From positions 1 through 32,636 of the forward strand of contig WSZJ01000023.1 in the NCBI GenBank assembly GCA_009773755.1: a stretch of DNA of 32,636 bases, written 5' to 3'. The DNA comes from Planctomycetota bacterium. Its GTDB lineage: Bacteria; Planctomycetota; MHYJ01; WSZJ01. Below, in pieces: positions 22,628 through 31,336 of the stretch (its first letter is position 1; each line of letters opens with the position of its first letter). The position numbers were made by a program, and so were the translations under genes. Below the pieces are notes generated by a model. The model searched no databases, was not told the DNA's origin, and worked only from the letters and a program-made list of their open reading frames with translations.

Positions 22628-24288
22628 CAGTGGTTGTGCCCCGCATGCGCGTCCGCCGCTTCACCCGAGCCCGCCCGAAGCGCCAGCCGCAGCGCGAACG
22701 CGCCGTGCTGGGCGATTTCGTCGTCGGGGAAGAGCTTCGAAAACTTGCCGTCCAGGACGGCTACTTCCTGGTCCTGCCAGACGACAACGACGCTCGCGGG
22801 CTTGACGCCGTCGCCGTCCTTCAGGAACACGATCCGCTCGAGCCCGTCTTCGACGACCGCGTCGGAGGGAACGACATAGACGCCTTTCCAGGTCTGCACA
22901 GGAACCTGGACCATGTAGCGGAGCCCCGGTCGGAGTTTCCACGTCCGGAAGCTCGCTTTGTCCATCTCACGCGTGACAAGGGCTTCGTTCAGGACGCGCA
23001 GGGTCGCGACCGTGCCGCTGTCGGCTTCGTCGTTTCTGGCGAAGAGGATGGACAGTCCTTTCAGCGTCGGACCCGTGCCGTCGACGAGCGGACGGGCCTC
23101 CAGCTTCGCCCCGTCTGTAAGCGCCGCGATGAGCCGTGCCGCGTCGCCTCCAGCCGCCTCGGCGCTCAGGTGGAGCACGCGGGCGTCGTCGAGCACGGCA
23201 AGACGAGCGCCCGCTTCGACATGTTCACCCGGTTTGACGAGCAGCGCCCGCGCGTCGAAATCAGGGGCGCCGCCTTGCGGCGCGCGGACTTCGACCACGG
23301 CTGACAGTCCGCCCGCCTGCTGGAGAAACTGCACCTGGCGCAGCGTCGAGCCGCGCTGCAGGAGGGACGCGACGTGCAGGAAGTCGCGTCCGGCGTCGGC
23401 GTTGTCTTTGAGCCACCCGACGAGCGCGGGGTTGACCAGGCCGGTGGCCGCCAGTTCTCCAATCGTGGCGATGACGCGCGGCGCGTGCCGGAGATCGTCG
23501 GGAAGCGCCATCGAAAGCGCCTCGGCCTCCGCCGGCCAGAGCCCGTTCTGCTCGAGCGCCTTCTTCCACAGCCGCTGGCCGAGGAAAGGCGTGGCATGAC
23601 CGGCCTCAATTTCCACGATCTGCTCTTCGGACAACCCGTGCCGGTGCATCTCGGAGTGAGCGAGGGCGAGCTCTTTTTCGGCGCGCGCGATTTCGTATTT
23701 CAGGTCGATCAGGTTCTTGCGCGGGACGATCGGGTAGCCGCCTTCGGTGCCGGACTCCGCGAACTTCTGGAGTCGCTCGAGTTCGGTGTTCAGGAGCTCC
23801 AGGTTTCGTTTCGCTCTTCTGAGGTCCCCGACGGCCTGGTGAAGCTGCTCGCCGGCCGGCTGGAAAATCTCGGCGGTGACGACGAGCTCGGGCGGGGCGA
23901 TGGGATCCCTGAGAAGCGTCGCAACGACCGCGCCCGCGGCGACGACACTTCCGGCAGGGACCCGGATTTCGAGGACGCGTCCTGAAACGGGCGCGGTCAC
24001 GGGAATCTCCGAGACCGCGGGAGCCACGACGGCCGCAGGGATGCCGATGCTCCGGCTGAAGTCCACCGGGGCTGCCTCGACGAAAGTCACGCCGAGGTTC
24101 TTGAGCGCCTGCCCGGAGATGTCGAGGTGGTCACCGGCCTCATGGTCGTGCCCCTCGTGCCCTTTTTCTTTTTCGTGCCCTCCTTCCTTCGCACCGGAAG
24201 ACGTCTGCCGCGCGGCAAACCAGCCGCCGGCCAGCCCGATGCCGGAGAAGACGAGCGCCATCCCGATCGCCGTCACGATGTGTTTCAT
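22627..24288 (-). CDS. RND efflux periplasmic adaptor with His-rich ends, adaptor 1
   Basis: A 553-residue membrane-fusion protein, long for the family (about 380-450 is common). A membrane anchor at residues 5-25 is followed by a His-rich stretch (His38, 44, 47, 49, 54); the C-terminus ends DAHAGHNH. Lipoyl half-motifs flank the coiled hairpin: IPVTAPVSGRVLEIRVPAGS (about 95-114) and VEVRAPQGG (after residue 330). Between them lie the helical hairpin and an unusual helical insertion of about 90 residues after GHATPFLGQR. It links pump 1 to the outer-membrane channel. The ATG at 24288 lies one base after the channel gene's stop, and the GGAGG ribosome-binding site is inside that gene. His clusters suggest metal capture. 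Confidence 0.9.
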   Translation of the reverse strand: MKHIVTAIGMALVFSGIGLAGGWFAARQTSSGAKEGGHEKEKGHEGHDHEAGDHLDISGQALKNLGVTFVEAAPVDFSRSIGIPAAVVAPAVSEIPVTAPVSGRVLEIRVPAGSVVAAGAVVATLLRDPIAPPELVVTAEIFQPAGEQLHQAVGDLRRAKRNLELLNTELERLQKFAESGTEGGYPIVPRKNLIDLKYEIARAEKELALAHSEMHRHGLSEEQIVEIEAGHATPFLGQRLWKKALEQNGLWPAEAEALSMALPDDLRHAPRVIATIGELAATGLVNPALVGWLKDNADAGRDFLHVASLLQRGSTLRQVQFLQQAGGLSAVVEVRAPQGGAPDFDARALLVKPGEHVEAGARLAVLDDARVLHLSAEAAGGDAARLIAALTDGAKLEARPLVDGTGPTLKGLSILFARNDEADSGTVATLRVLNEALVTREMDKASFRTWKLRPGLRYMVQVPVQTWKGVYVVPSDAVVEDGLERIVFLKDGDGVKPASVVVVWQDQEVAVLDGKFSKLFPDDEIAQHGAFALRLALRAGSGEAADAHAGHNH

Positions 24289-24289
24289 G

Positions 24290-25723
24290 TCACGCCTCCT
24301 TCGCCGGGCCGGAAGCGCCGTCCAGCCGCCCCGACTCGATGTTTTTATTTTCCTTCGCAGGCTCAGGCGGACGCCCCTCCGGATCCTCCCCCGGCAGTTC
24401 GTACAGCGGACGCCCCACCGCCTCTTCGAGGTCGGTCCACGCCTCTCTCACCGCCTCTTCCGCTTCCAGTGCCTCCAGCGCCGCCTCGCGAAACGAACGC
24501 TCGGCCTCCAGCCCCTGGATCGCGTCGATCGCCCCCGCCTCCAGACCCTTCTTCGCAAGATCGAGCTGGCTTCGCGCGAGCGTCAGCACCTTCCCTTTCC
24601 TCAGATCCCATCTCCCCGTCAGGATCTCCAGCCGCGCCCGCTCACGCTCGACGCGGGCCAGCGCTTCCCCGCACGCCGCCTCGTACTTCGCGCGAATCTC
24701 CTCGCGCCGCTCCAGCGCAACCGCCACTCCCTGCTGGTTCCGGTCGAAGATCGGGATGTCGATTCCCACCGTCAGCCCGATCAGGTACTTGCGCTCGCCC
24801 ACTTCGCTGTCCCCTGACAGTCCGAACCGGAGGTCGGGATGCTGCTTCGAAACCTCCAGCCGGAGCTGCGCTTCCGCTTCGTCGTACCGGGAGCGAAGCC
24901 GCGCCAGCGCAGGGTGATTGGCGACAAGCAGCGCGGTCAGGTCGTCCAGCGCGGGAAGCGGCGAAACGGAATCAGGAAGCGCGCCGTCGGCGAGTGCACC
25001 GAGAGCTTCGCTCGAAACGCCGGTCATGCGCGCCATGTCGCCCGTGGACTCGGCCTTCGAAAGGCGGGCGTCAAAGCCGGCGCTTTCCGCCCTCGCCGCC
25101 TCCAGCTCGAGTTGCGCGACGTCGAGCGCCGTCCCGAGCCCCGCGTCCACAAGCCGCTTTCCCAGTTCCGCCCCGTCACGAGCGAGTTTCCCCACTTCAT
25201 CGGCGACGGCGAGCCTCCGAAGCGCGAGCGCCTGCCGGATGAAGGCTCGGCGCAGCGCAAGGTATTCCTCCCGATGCCGCACCGCGAATTCCACCCGCGC
25301 GACTTCGGCCGCCAGCTTGTTCACGTCGTTCTGCCGCGCCAGCCGCGCGCTGAGGGGAATCGCGAAGCTGAGCGAGCCGTAAGGCTGGACCTGGCGGGAC
25401 AGGACGTCCGGGCCGAAGCCGAACGCGGGGCCGACCTCGATGCCGGGATTGGAAAACGGCGTGTCGACCCCCGCGAGGGCCAGCGCCGTCTTGTACTCAG
25501 ACCGCGCTTCGGCCAGAGCAGGGCCGTGCCGGCGCAGGAGAAGCGCGGCTCGCGAAAACGTCAGGGTCCCCTGCGGGCTCCCCGCCGGCGGCGCTTCCAG
25601 CATCCGCGCTCTCCGGATGTGGTCCAGGACCTCGTCGGGGCGAAGGGGTTTTTCGTCGTAGGAAGCGCACCCGCAGACCGCCATGCAGGCGACGGCGACG
25701 CGGAAGCCCGTGCAACGGAGCAT
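24290..25723 (-). CDS. TolC/CzcC-type outer membrane efflux lipoprotein
   Basis: A 477-residue outer membrane factor. The signal ends in VCGC with Cys19 the probable lipidation site. Two OEP repeats follow: the first at about 60-255 and the second at about 265-440, with the family pattern NHPALARLRSRYDEAEAQL and a LTVGIDIPIFDRNQQG beta segment that starts the second barrel strand pair. The C-terminal 35 residues are Pro/Glu-rich and disordered. It is the only outer-membrane channel in the cluster, so it may serve both pumps. The ATG at 25723 has GAGGTGA just upstream. The 103-nt gap before it shows no obvious promoter, which fits with cotranscription. Confidence 0.92.
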   Translation of the reverse strand: MLRCTGFRVAVACMAVCGCASYDEKPLRPDEVLDHIRRARMLEAPPAGSPQGTLTFSRAALLLRRHGPALAEARSEYKTALALAGVDTPFSNPGIEVGPAFGFGPDVLSRQVQPYGSLSFAIPLSARLARQNDVNKLAAEVARVEFAVRHREEYLALRRAFIRQALALRRLAVADEVGKLARDGAELGKRLVDAGLGTALDVAQLELEAARAESAGFDARLSKAESTGDMARMTGVSSEALGALADGALPDSVSPLPALDDLTALLVANHPALARLRSRYDEAEAQLRLEVSKQHPDLRFGLSGDSEVGERKYLIGLTVGIDIPIFDRNQQGVAVALERREEIRAKYEAACGEALARVERERARLEILTGRWDLRKGKVLTLARSQLDLAKKGLEAGAIDAIQGLEAERSFREAALEALEAEEAVREAWTDLEEAVGRPLYELPGEDPEGRPPEPAKENKNIESGRLDGASGPAKEA

Positions 25724-25826
25724 GTCTCACCTCGCGAGCGGAATCGTTCGGGCCGTGGACGCTCCGCGCGCAATGCGGGCGGAGTCCGGGCGCCGCGATC
25801 AGGTCAAGGACGGGCGGAGCGCGCTC

Positions 25827-26234
25827 TTAGCAGCGCAGGACGTCGCGGCGGGGACCCGCCCGGACGTCGGCGATCGCCGAGGGAATCGGCCGATCCGCTT
25901 CGCAATTCGTGGCGTCGATCGCCGTGAGGTCGATGGGCTGCGACGCGACGGCGTCATGCAACCTGGGAATCCCGCTTGAAACGGGCGACAGGATGTCGGT
26001 GCAGTCGCCGCAGTCAGGAGCGGCGGCGAGGTGTGGCCCGCCTTCCTCGTCGCATCCGCCTTCCGCTTCGCAGCAGGCGTCGTCCGTTTCGCAGCAACCT
26101 TGCGACACGGCTTCGTAGGCCCTGTGACCGTTCTCACTGATGCAGAGGACGGAGCCGCTGGTCGCGACGAGGGCAACTGTGTGAAAGAGGCAGAGGAGGA
26201 GGGCGATGCCGCGCATGAAGGGGCACTCTATCAT
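25827..26234 (-). CDS. Small Cys-rich secreted protein, family copy 1
   Basis: A 135-residue protein with a signal peptide (hydrophobic 9-27). Cys at 31, 47, 48, 54, 55, 61, 75, 78 and the last residue (Leu-Arg-Cys end). Its pattern, LC-x4-GH-x3-E, a CC pair at 47-48, another CC, then AAPxCGxC and SPVSSG, recurs in the protein at 31337-31753, with Cys31 and Cys47-48 at identical positions. The ATG at 26234 overlaps the pump 2 stop (ATGA), so translation is coupled. A later ATG at 26216 is possible, but matching residue numbers with the other copy favours 26234. A metal-binding or metal-sensing periplasmic role fits its place between pump 2 and the channel; this is inference. Confidence 0.75.
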   Translation of the reverse strand: MIECPFMRGIALLLCLFHTVALVATSGSVLCISENGHRAYEAVSQGCCETDDACCEAEGGCDEEGGPHLAAAPDCGDCTDILSPVSSGIPRLHDAVASQPIDLTAIDATNCEADRPIPSAIADVRAGPRRDVLRC

Positions 26235-29200
26235 GGCGAAACGGTCTCGGCCTGCGGGATTCTCGCAAGTTGCCCGGCCGCAAGGCCCCTGCCGCGAAGC
26301 GCGACGAACAGGGTTGGCAGCACGAAGAGCGTCAGCACGGTTGCGGTCGCGAGCCCGCCGATCACCACGGTGGCGAGCGGCCGCTGGACTTCCGCGCCGA
26401 TCCCGGTCGATATCGCCATCGGCACGAATCCGAGGCAGGCGACCAGTGACGTCATCAGCACGGGGCGCAGCCTCTGCTCCGCCGCCGAGAGCACCGCCTC
26501 GCGCACCGGAGTCCCGGCGTCGATGAACTGACGGATTGTCGACACCATGACCATGTCGGCCAGCACGGAGACGCCCGAAAGCGCGATGAAGCCGACCCCC
26601 GCGCTCACGGAGAACGGCATTCCCCGAAGGTGGAGCGCCAGCACGCCTCCCGCAACCGCGAACGGAACGCCGGTGAAGACGCGAAGCGAGTCAGGGATGT
26701 TTCCGTACGTCGCGTAGACGAGGAACAGGATCAGGACCAGCGCGAGCGGCACGACCCACGCCAGCGTCTTCGTCGCTCGCACGAGGTTTTCATACTGCCC
26801 GCCGAACTCCACGCGGCAGTTCGCCGCCTTCAGTTCCGCCCCGAGTTGAGCCTCAATCGCGGATCGCGCCTGGGCCACAAAGCCTCCCAGGTCGCGCCCC
26901 TCGACGTTCACGCTCACCGTCGCGAGCCGCTTCCCCCACTCGCGCGTCACGACCATCGGACCCGTCTCGCGCGTGACCTTCGCGACCTGCGAGAGCGTCA
27001 GCCGGCCCCCGGTGGGAGTGGAAAGCTGAAGAGACTTCAGTCCTTCCTCACCCGTCGTGAGCTTCTCGGGGAGGCGGATTGCCAGGGGAAAGCGCCGCGA
27101 GCCCGCGCGGACTTCGCCGGCGTCGAGGCCGCCGGCGGCCTCGACCCAGTCGAGCACGTCGGCGGCGCGGAGGCCGTGGCGCGACAACTGGGCGGGATCC
27201 AGCTTCACCTGCAGGACAGGCTGGCCGACAAGGCGCTCGGCGGACGGATTCGACGCGCCCGGAATGCCGCGCAGGACTTCTTCGACCCGCGCGGACAGCG
27301 TCTTGAGCGCCTCGTAATCGTCCCCGATGACTTTCACGCCGACGTCGGTCCGGACTCCGGCGATCATTTCGTTGAAGCGCATCTCGATCGGCTGGGTGAA
27401 CGAAAAGTTCATGCCGGGAAGCGGCTTGAGAGCGCGGTCGATTGCGGCGCGAAGTTCTTCCTTGGAGCGCGCCTTCTTCCAGCGCTCGCGCGGTTGAAGG
27501 ATGACGAAGAGGTCGCTCACCTCGATCCCCATCGGATCGGTCGCGACTTCGGGAGTTCCGGTCCGGGTCCACACCGTCTGGATCTCGTCGGGGAATTCGT
27601 CGAGCAGAAGTCTCTCGATTTCCGTCGAGAATCGGGCCGATTCTTCGATCGAGACGCCCGGGAAACGCACCGTGTTGATGACGATCGAGCCCTCGTCAAG
27701 CTTCGGGACGAAGATCGCGCCGAGCTTTCGCGCGAGCGGAATCGTGCCGAAGACGACGATGAGGGCGCTTCCGAGAACCAGCACGCGGTGATCGACCGCA
27801 AAACGCACCGCGGGGCGGTACAGGCGCTTGAGCCCCGCGATGATCCAGGGTTCGTGCGGGACGCCGGCGCCGCGACGGAGCAGCAGGCTTGCGAGCACGG
27901 GCATGAGCGTCAGGGACAGGACCATGGAGCCGAGAAGCGCGAAGATCACGGTGAGCGCCATCGGCCGGAACATTTTCCCTTCGACCCCGACGAGGGCGAG
28001 GACCGGCAGGTAGACGATCATGATGATGAGCTCGCCGAACATGGTGGGCTTACGGACCTCGCTTGCCGCCTCGGCGACAATTTCTGTCACGGGGCGGCCG
28101 GTCTTGTCCTCCTGGAGATGTCTCACCGCGTTTTCGACCATGATCACGCTCGAGTCGACGATGAGCCCGAAGTCGATGGCCCCGAGCGACATGAGGGTGC
28201 CGGCGATGCCGAGCGTCAACATGGCGGGGAACGCGAAGAGGAGCGACAGCGGGATGGCGGCGGCGACGATGAGAGCGGCTCGGAAATGCCCGAGAAAGAG
28301 GAAGAGGATGGCGACGACGAGGATCGCGCCTTCGACGAGGTTTCGGCGGACCGTATCGAGGACATGGTCCACGAGCTCCGTGCGGTCGTAGACGACGCGG
28401 ACGCGCGTTCCCTCGGGGAGCGTTTTCTGCACCTCTGCCATCCGGGCTCGCAGCCGCGAAGCGACGACGTGGCTGTTTTCGCCCATGAGCATGAATCCGA
28501 GCCCGAGGACGGTTTCGCCGGTTCCGTCGGCCGTGACGACGCCGCGCCGCTGGACGGTCCCGACCAGGACGTCCGCCACGTCCTTCACGCGCACGGGCCG
28601 GCCGTCGTGCGAGCGGAGCGTGATGCCGCCGATTTCATCCGGGGTCGAAGTGAGCCCGATTCCGTGTACAAGCAGGATCTCGCCCGATCCCGCGGACGCG
28701 CCGCCTCCCACGTTCAGGTTCGAGCGCTCGAGCGCTTCACGCAGATCCTGAAGCGTCGCGCCGTGCTTGATGAGGCGTGCCGGATCGGCCACGACCTGGA
28801 ACTGCATTTCGAACCCGCCCCAGGCGTTGACCTCGGCGACGCCTGGAACCGCGAGGAGCTGCGGCTTGATGACCCAGTCGTGCGTCGTGCGGGCGTCGGT
28901 CACGTCGCCGTTCGGGGCCGTGACGATGTAATGGTAGATCTCGCCGAGCCCGGTCGCGACCGGTCCCATTTCCGGCCGTTCGATTCCCGGCGGCAGCTCG
29001 ACCGACTGCATCCTTTCGAGGATCTGCGAGCGCGCCGACCAGACGCTGGTGCCGTCCTCGAACACCAGGGTCACCTGCGACAGCCCGTACTTCGACATCG
29101 AACGCACCAGCCGGAGACCCGGCATGCCGCTCATCACCGCCTCGACCCGGGCGCTGATCTGCTGCTCGACCTCGACCGGCCCGAGCCCCGGCGCGACGGT

Positions 29201-29350
29201 GTTCACCTGCACCATCACGTCCGTCACGTCGGGAAACGCGTCCAGCGACAGACGCTGGAACGCCGCCGCGCCGAGAAGCGCCAGCGACCCGCAAAGAAGG
29301 ATCACCATCGCCCGGTGGCGGAGGGAGAAATTGATGACGGCGTTCAGCAT
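26231..29350 (-). CDS. CzcA-type heavy-metal efflux RND pump, pump 2
   Basis: A 1039-residue RND permease of the CzcA type. The TM4 relay is SLGAIDFGLIVDSSVIMVEN (about 395-415), which keeps the Asp-Asp-Glu set known from CzcA (divalent Zn/Co/Cd/Ni export). Porter-loop signatures include SMSKYGLSQVTLVFEDGT and PGVAEVNAWGGFEMQFQV. Pump 2 is the second inner-membrane transporter of the cluster, following adaptor 2 after a 105-nt gap that contains a heptad array. The ATG at 29350 has a weak purine-rich leader. Overlap of its stop with the Cys-rich gene start suggests one transcript through to the channel gene. Proton-driven export from periplasm or cytoplasm to outside is known for the family. 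Confidence 0.95.
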   Translation of the reverse strand: MLNAVINFSLRHRAMVILLCGSLALLGAAAFQRLSLDAFPDVTDVMVQVNTVAPGLGPVEVEQQISARVEAVMSGMPGLRLVRSMSKYGLSQVTLVFEDGTSVWSARSQILERMQSVELPPGIERPEMGPVATGLGEIYHYIVTAPNGDVTDARTTHDWVIKPQLLAVPGVAEVNAWGGFEMQFQVVADPARLIKHGATLQDLREALERSNLNVGGGASAGSGEILLVHGIGLTSTPDEIGGITLRSHDGRPVRVKDVADVLVGTVQRRGVVTADGTGETVLGLGFMLMGENSHVVASRLRARMAEVQKTLPEGTRVRVVYDRTELVDHVLDTVRRNLVEGAILVVAILFLFLGHFRAALIVAAAIPLSLLFAFPAMLTLGIAGTLMSLGAIDFGLIVDSSVIMVENAVRHLQEDKTGRPVTEIVAEAASEVRKPTMFGELIIMIVYLPVLALVGVEGKMFRPMALTVIFALLGSMVLSLTLMPVLASLLLRRGAGVPHEPWIIAGLKRLYRPAVRFAVDHRVLVLGSALIVVFGTIPLARKLGAIFVPKLDEGSIVINTVRFPGVSIEESARFSTEIERLLLDEFPDEIQTVWTRTGTPEVATDPMGIEVSDLFVILQPRERWKKARSKEELRAAIDRALKPLPGMNFSFTQPIEMRFNEMIAGVRTDVGVKVIGDDYEALKTLSARVEEVLRGIPGASNPSAERLVGQPVLQVKLDPAQLSRHGLRAADVLDWVEAAGGLDAGEVRAGSRRFPLAIRLPEKLTTGEEGLKSLQLSTPTGGRLTLSQVAKVTRETGPMVVTREWGKRLATVSVNVEGRDLGGFVAQARSAIEAQLGAELKAANCRVEFGGQYENLVRATKTLAWVVPLALVLILFLVYATYGNIPDSLRVFTGVPFAVAGGVLALHLRGMPFSVSAGVGFIALSGVSVLADMVMVSTIRQFIDAGTPVREAVLSAAEQRLRPVLMTSLVACLGFVPMAISTGIGAEVQRPLATVVIGGLATATVLTLFVLPTLFVALRGRGLAAGQLARIPQAETVSP

Positions 29351-29352
29351 GT

Positions 29353-29406
29353 CTTTCGACTTTCACCTTTCATTGGGATTTGGGGTTGGAGTTGGAGTTA
29401 GGGTTT
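29353..29406. repeat. Degenerate heptad/hexad array before pump 2
   Basis: Two blocks: CTTTCGA, CTTTCAC, CTTTCAT (29353-29373), then GGGATTT, GGGGTT, GGAGTT, GGAGTT, AGGGTTT (29375-29406). The first block keeps CTTTC and changes two bases. It lies just before the pump 2 start codon, within the 105-nt gap after adaptor 2. The remainder of the gap has a small CCGCCG/CGGCGG dyad near 29426-29440 but no T tract in the direction of transcription. Confidence 0.7.
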
Positions 29407-29455
29407 GTCCTGGCCGTTTTTCGCGCCGCCGACGGCGGAGCTACTCCTCCGGGCA

Positions 29456-30745
29456 TCACCCCGCCCCCATCTGCCCCTTCATCGCCTCCGTCTTCAGCAG
29501 GAAACTCCCCGTCGTCGCCACCTTCTCCCCGGCGACCAGCCCTCCCCGCACTTCGAACCCTCCGTCGAACGCCGCTCCGGTCTCGATCTTTCTCGCCTGG
29601 AACACGTTCGCCGTGGTTTCCACAAACACCAGCAGGCAGTCGCCGTCGTTCTGCACCGCCTCGCGCGGCACCAGCAGCTTGGCTTCCGCCGCCTTCACCG
29701 TGATCTCCGCCCGCCCGAACATGTGCGCGCGCAGCAGACCTTCGACGTTCTTCACTTCGGCATACGCCTTCACAGTCCGCGTCTCGTCGTCGACCGCCCC
29801 GCCCAGCGCCACGACCTTCCCCGCGAATTTCTTCCCCGGAAACGACTCCAGCAGGAAGACCGCGCGCTGTCCCGGCGCCACCCTCGTCAGGTCGCTCTCC
29901 GGCAGATCGATCGCGACCCACATCTTCTCGGTCGAGGCGATCTCGAAGAGAGGCTTCTCGGGGGAAGCTGCCTCTCCGACGACCGCCGAAGCGGCGACCA
30001 CCGTCCCCGCGAATGGAGCGGCAACCACCAGGGAAGCGGAGACGTCCTTTCCTTTCTCCACTTCCGCCACCTGTTCCTCCGAAAGACCGAGCCCGCGCAG
30101 CCGAAGCGCCGCCGCCTGCACGCTCAGCCGAGCTTCTTCGAGCACCGTCCGCGCTTCCAGCTCGTCCTTTCCCGCAACCAGGCGCTTCTCGAAAAGCTCC
30201 TTCGTCTTCGTGTACAGCTCCTGCCGCAGCTCGCGCGCAGCGACGGCCTGAAGGTGCGCCGCCTTCGCCTGCGACAGCTCGGCCGACTCGACGATGGCCA
30301 GCGGTGTCCCGGCCTCGACCTGCTGGCCGAGCGCAGCCGCCACGGAACGCACGACGCCTCCAAGCCGCGGCCCGACGCGCGCCCACGACGACGGCACGTA
30401 TTCCGCCTCGGCGTTGCCGCGGGCGACCTCAGCGATCGGACGGGACTCGATGGCCGCGGTGAGAACTCCGGCGCGTTTCGCCGCCCCCGGTCCCAGCTCG
30501 ATTTTCACGAGCGTGTTCGGGCACTCCCCCGCCTTCGGCTCTCGCATGCGGGTCACGACCGTTCCCCCTCGCGCCAGCTTCGGGTTGCACTTCTCGCATT
30601 TCGACAACTCAACCTGGTGCGGGTCGCACCAGTCCGTCCCGTGCGCGGGCGGCCCCTCCCAGGGCAGCCGCCCGTGACCGGCGGTCCACGCAAACGCCGC
30701 GATCAGCGCCAGGAAGACCACCCCCGTCAGGATTCCGGACTTCAT
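29456..30745 (-). CDS. RND efflux periplasmic adaptor with N-terminal Cys motif, adaptor 2
   Basis: A 429-residue CzcB-like membrane-fusion protein. A signal anchor at 4-22 is followed by WCDPHQVELSKCEKCNP (Cys40, 50, 53), a metal-binding segment known in CzcB-type adaptors of divalent metal pumps. Then come the barrel, the lipoyl half GVVRSVAAALGQQVEAGTPL, a helical hairpin (about 155-215), the second lipoyl half and the beta-barrel domain ending with LKTEAMKGQMGAG. It pairs with pump 2 downstream. The ATG at 30745 has AAGGAG 6 nt upstream, clearly better than the frame's earlier start at 30793. Confidence 0.93.
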   Translation of the reverse strand: MKSGILTGVVFLALIAAFAWTAGHGRLPWEGPPAHGTDWCDPHQVELSKCEKCNPKLARGGTVVTRMREPKAGECPNTLVKIELGPGAAKRAGVLTAAIESRPIAEVARGNAEAEYVPSSWARVGPRLGGVVRSVAAALGQQVEAGTPLAIVESAELSQAKAAHLQAVAARELRQELYTKTKELFEKRLVAGKDELEARTVLEEARLSVQAAALRLRGLGLSEEQVAEVEKGKDVSASLVVAAPFAGTVVAASAVVGEAASPEKPLFEIASTEKMWVAIDLPESDLTRVAPGQRAVFLLESFPGKKFAGKVVALGGAVDDETRTVKAYAEVKNVEGLLRAHMFGRAEITVKAAEAKLLVPREAVQNDGDCLLVFVETTANVFQARKIETGAAFDGGFEVRGGLVAGEKVATTGSFLLKTEAMKGQMGAG

Positions 30746-30815
30746 GGAAGGCTCCTTGTTTCTGCTGACAGACAAATTCCTTGAGTCGACCAACGTGCGC
30801 GAGCAAGTCGAACCG

Positions 30816-31259
30816 TCATTTCCCCTGGCAGTCGTCGCACAGCTCCGATTCCCCGTTGTCGCCCTTCTCCCACCCGCAGTCCGTGCAGTACGCGTACGTC
30901 ACCCACTTGTCGCCGTCCTTGACTTCGTACTTCCACACCTCGATGTACTGCGCCTTCGCATACGTCCAGCCGTGAATGCGCACCTCTTTTCCCTTCAGCT
31001 TTTCATTCGTGATCACGCCGTGACCGTGCACGTTGTCGACGATCGACCAGAGCTTTCCGTCGCTGTCCTTGAGGCCCTGGGCATGCTTGCTGTGAAGCGT
31101 GCACTGGGCGTCGGCGCCTTCCTTTTCGAGTTCGCAGCCGAGGCAGACAAGGGTTCCGGCGGTTGCAGCGAGCTTCTTGAAGTCGTGCTTCTTCTTCGCG
31201 TCGTCGCCGGCGAGGACGGCGAGGGGGAGCACCAGCAGGGCGATGCAGAGCGTCTTCAT
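30816..31259 (-). CDS. Secreted protein with CxxC motifs, metal-cluster accessory
   Basis: A 147-residue protein with a signal peptide ending near Ala17. The N-terminal half has LVCLGCELEKEGADAQC (Cys39, 42, 53) followed by His56 and His59, then a beta-rich, OB-like stretch (KLWSIVDNVHGHGVI, KGKEVRIHGWTY). The C-terminus is a zinc-ribbon-like AYCTDCGWEKGDNGESELCDDC (Cys125, 128, 141, 144; given in two parts here: CTDCGW and ELCDDC). It lies 70 nt before adaptor 2 and probably works with it, perhaps as a periplasmic metal binder. The ATG at 31259 has GGAG 7 nt upstream. No named family recognised; it resembles unnamed proteins I know of next to RND metal pumps. Confidence 0.8.
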   Translation of the reverse strand: MKTLCIALLVLPLAVLAGDDAKKKHDFKKLAATAGTLVCLGCELEKEGADAQCTLHSKHAQGLKDSDGKLWSIVDNVHGHGVITNEKLKGKEVRIHGWTYAKAQYIEVWKYEVKDGDKWVTYAYCTDCGWEKGDNGESELCDDCQGK

Positions 31260-31336
31260 GGGAATTCTCCGTTTGGGGACTATGTGAAGAGAGTTTTTGC
31301 GTGAATGATGTATCTACGGAGTGCCAGCGGCGGCGC

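Noticed and set aside
19502..22879. Very long rightward open frame antisense to pump 1 and part of adaptor 1
   Set aside because: Its translation is Arg/Asp/His-rich low-complexity sequence with no family motif; it is the shadow of GC-rich codons in the RND genes.
26630..29401. Long rightward open frame antisense to pump 2
   Set aside because: Same shadow composition, dominated by Arg, Asp and His; the leftward frame is a complete CzcA-type pump.
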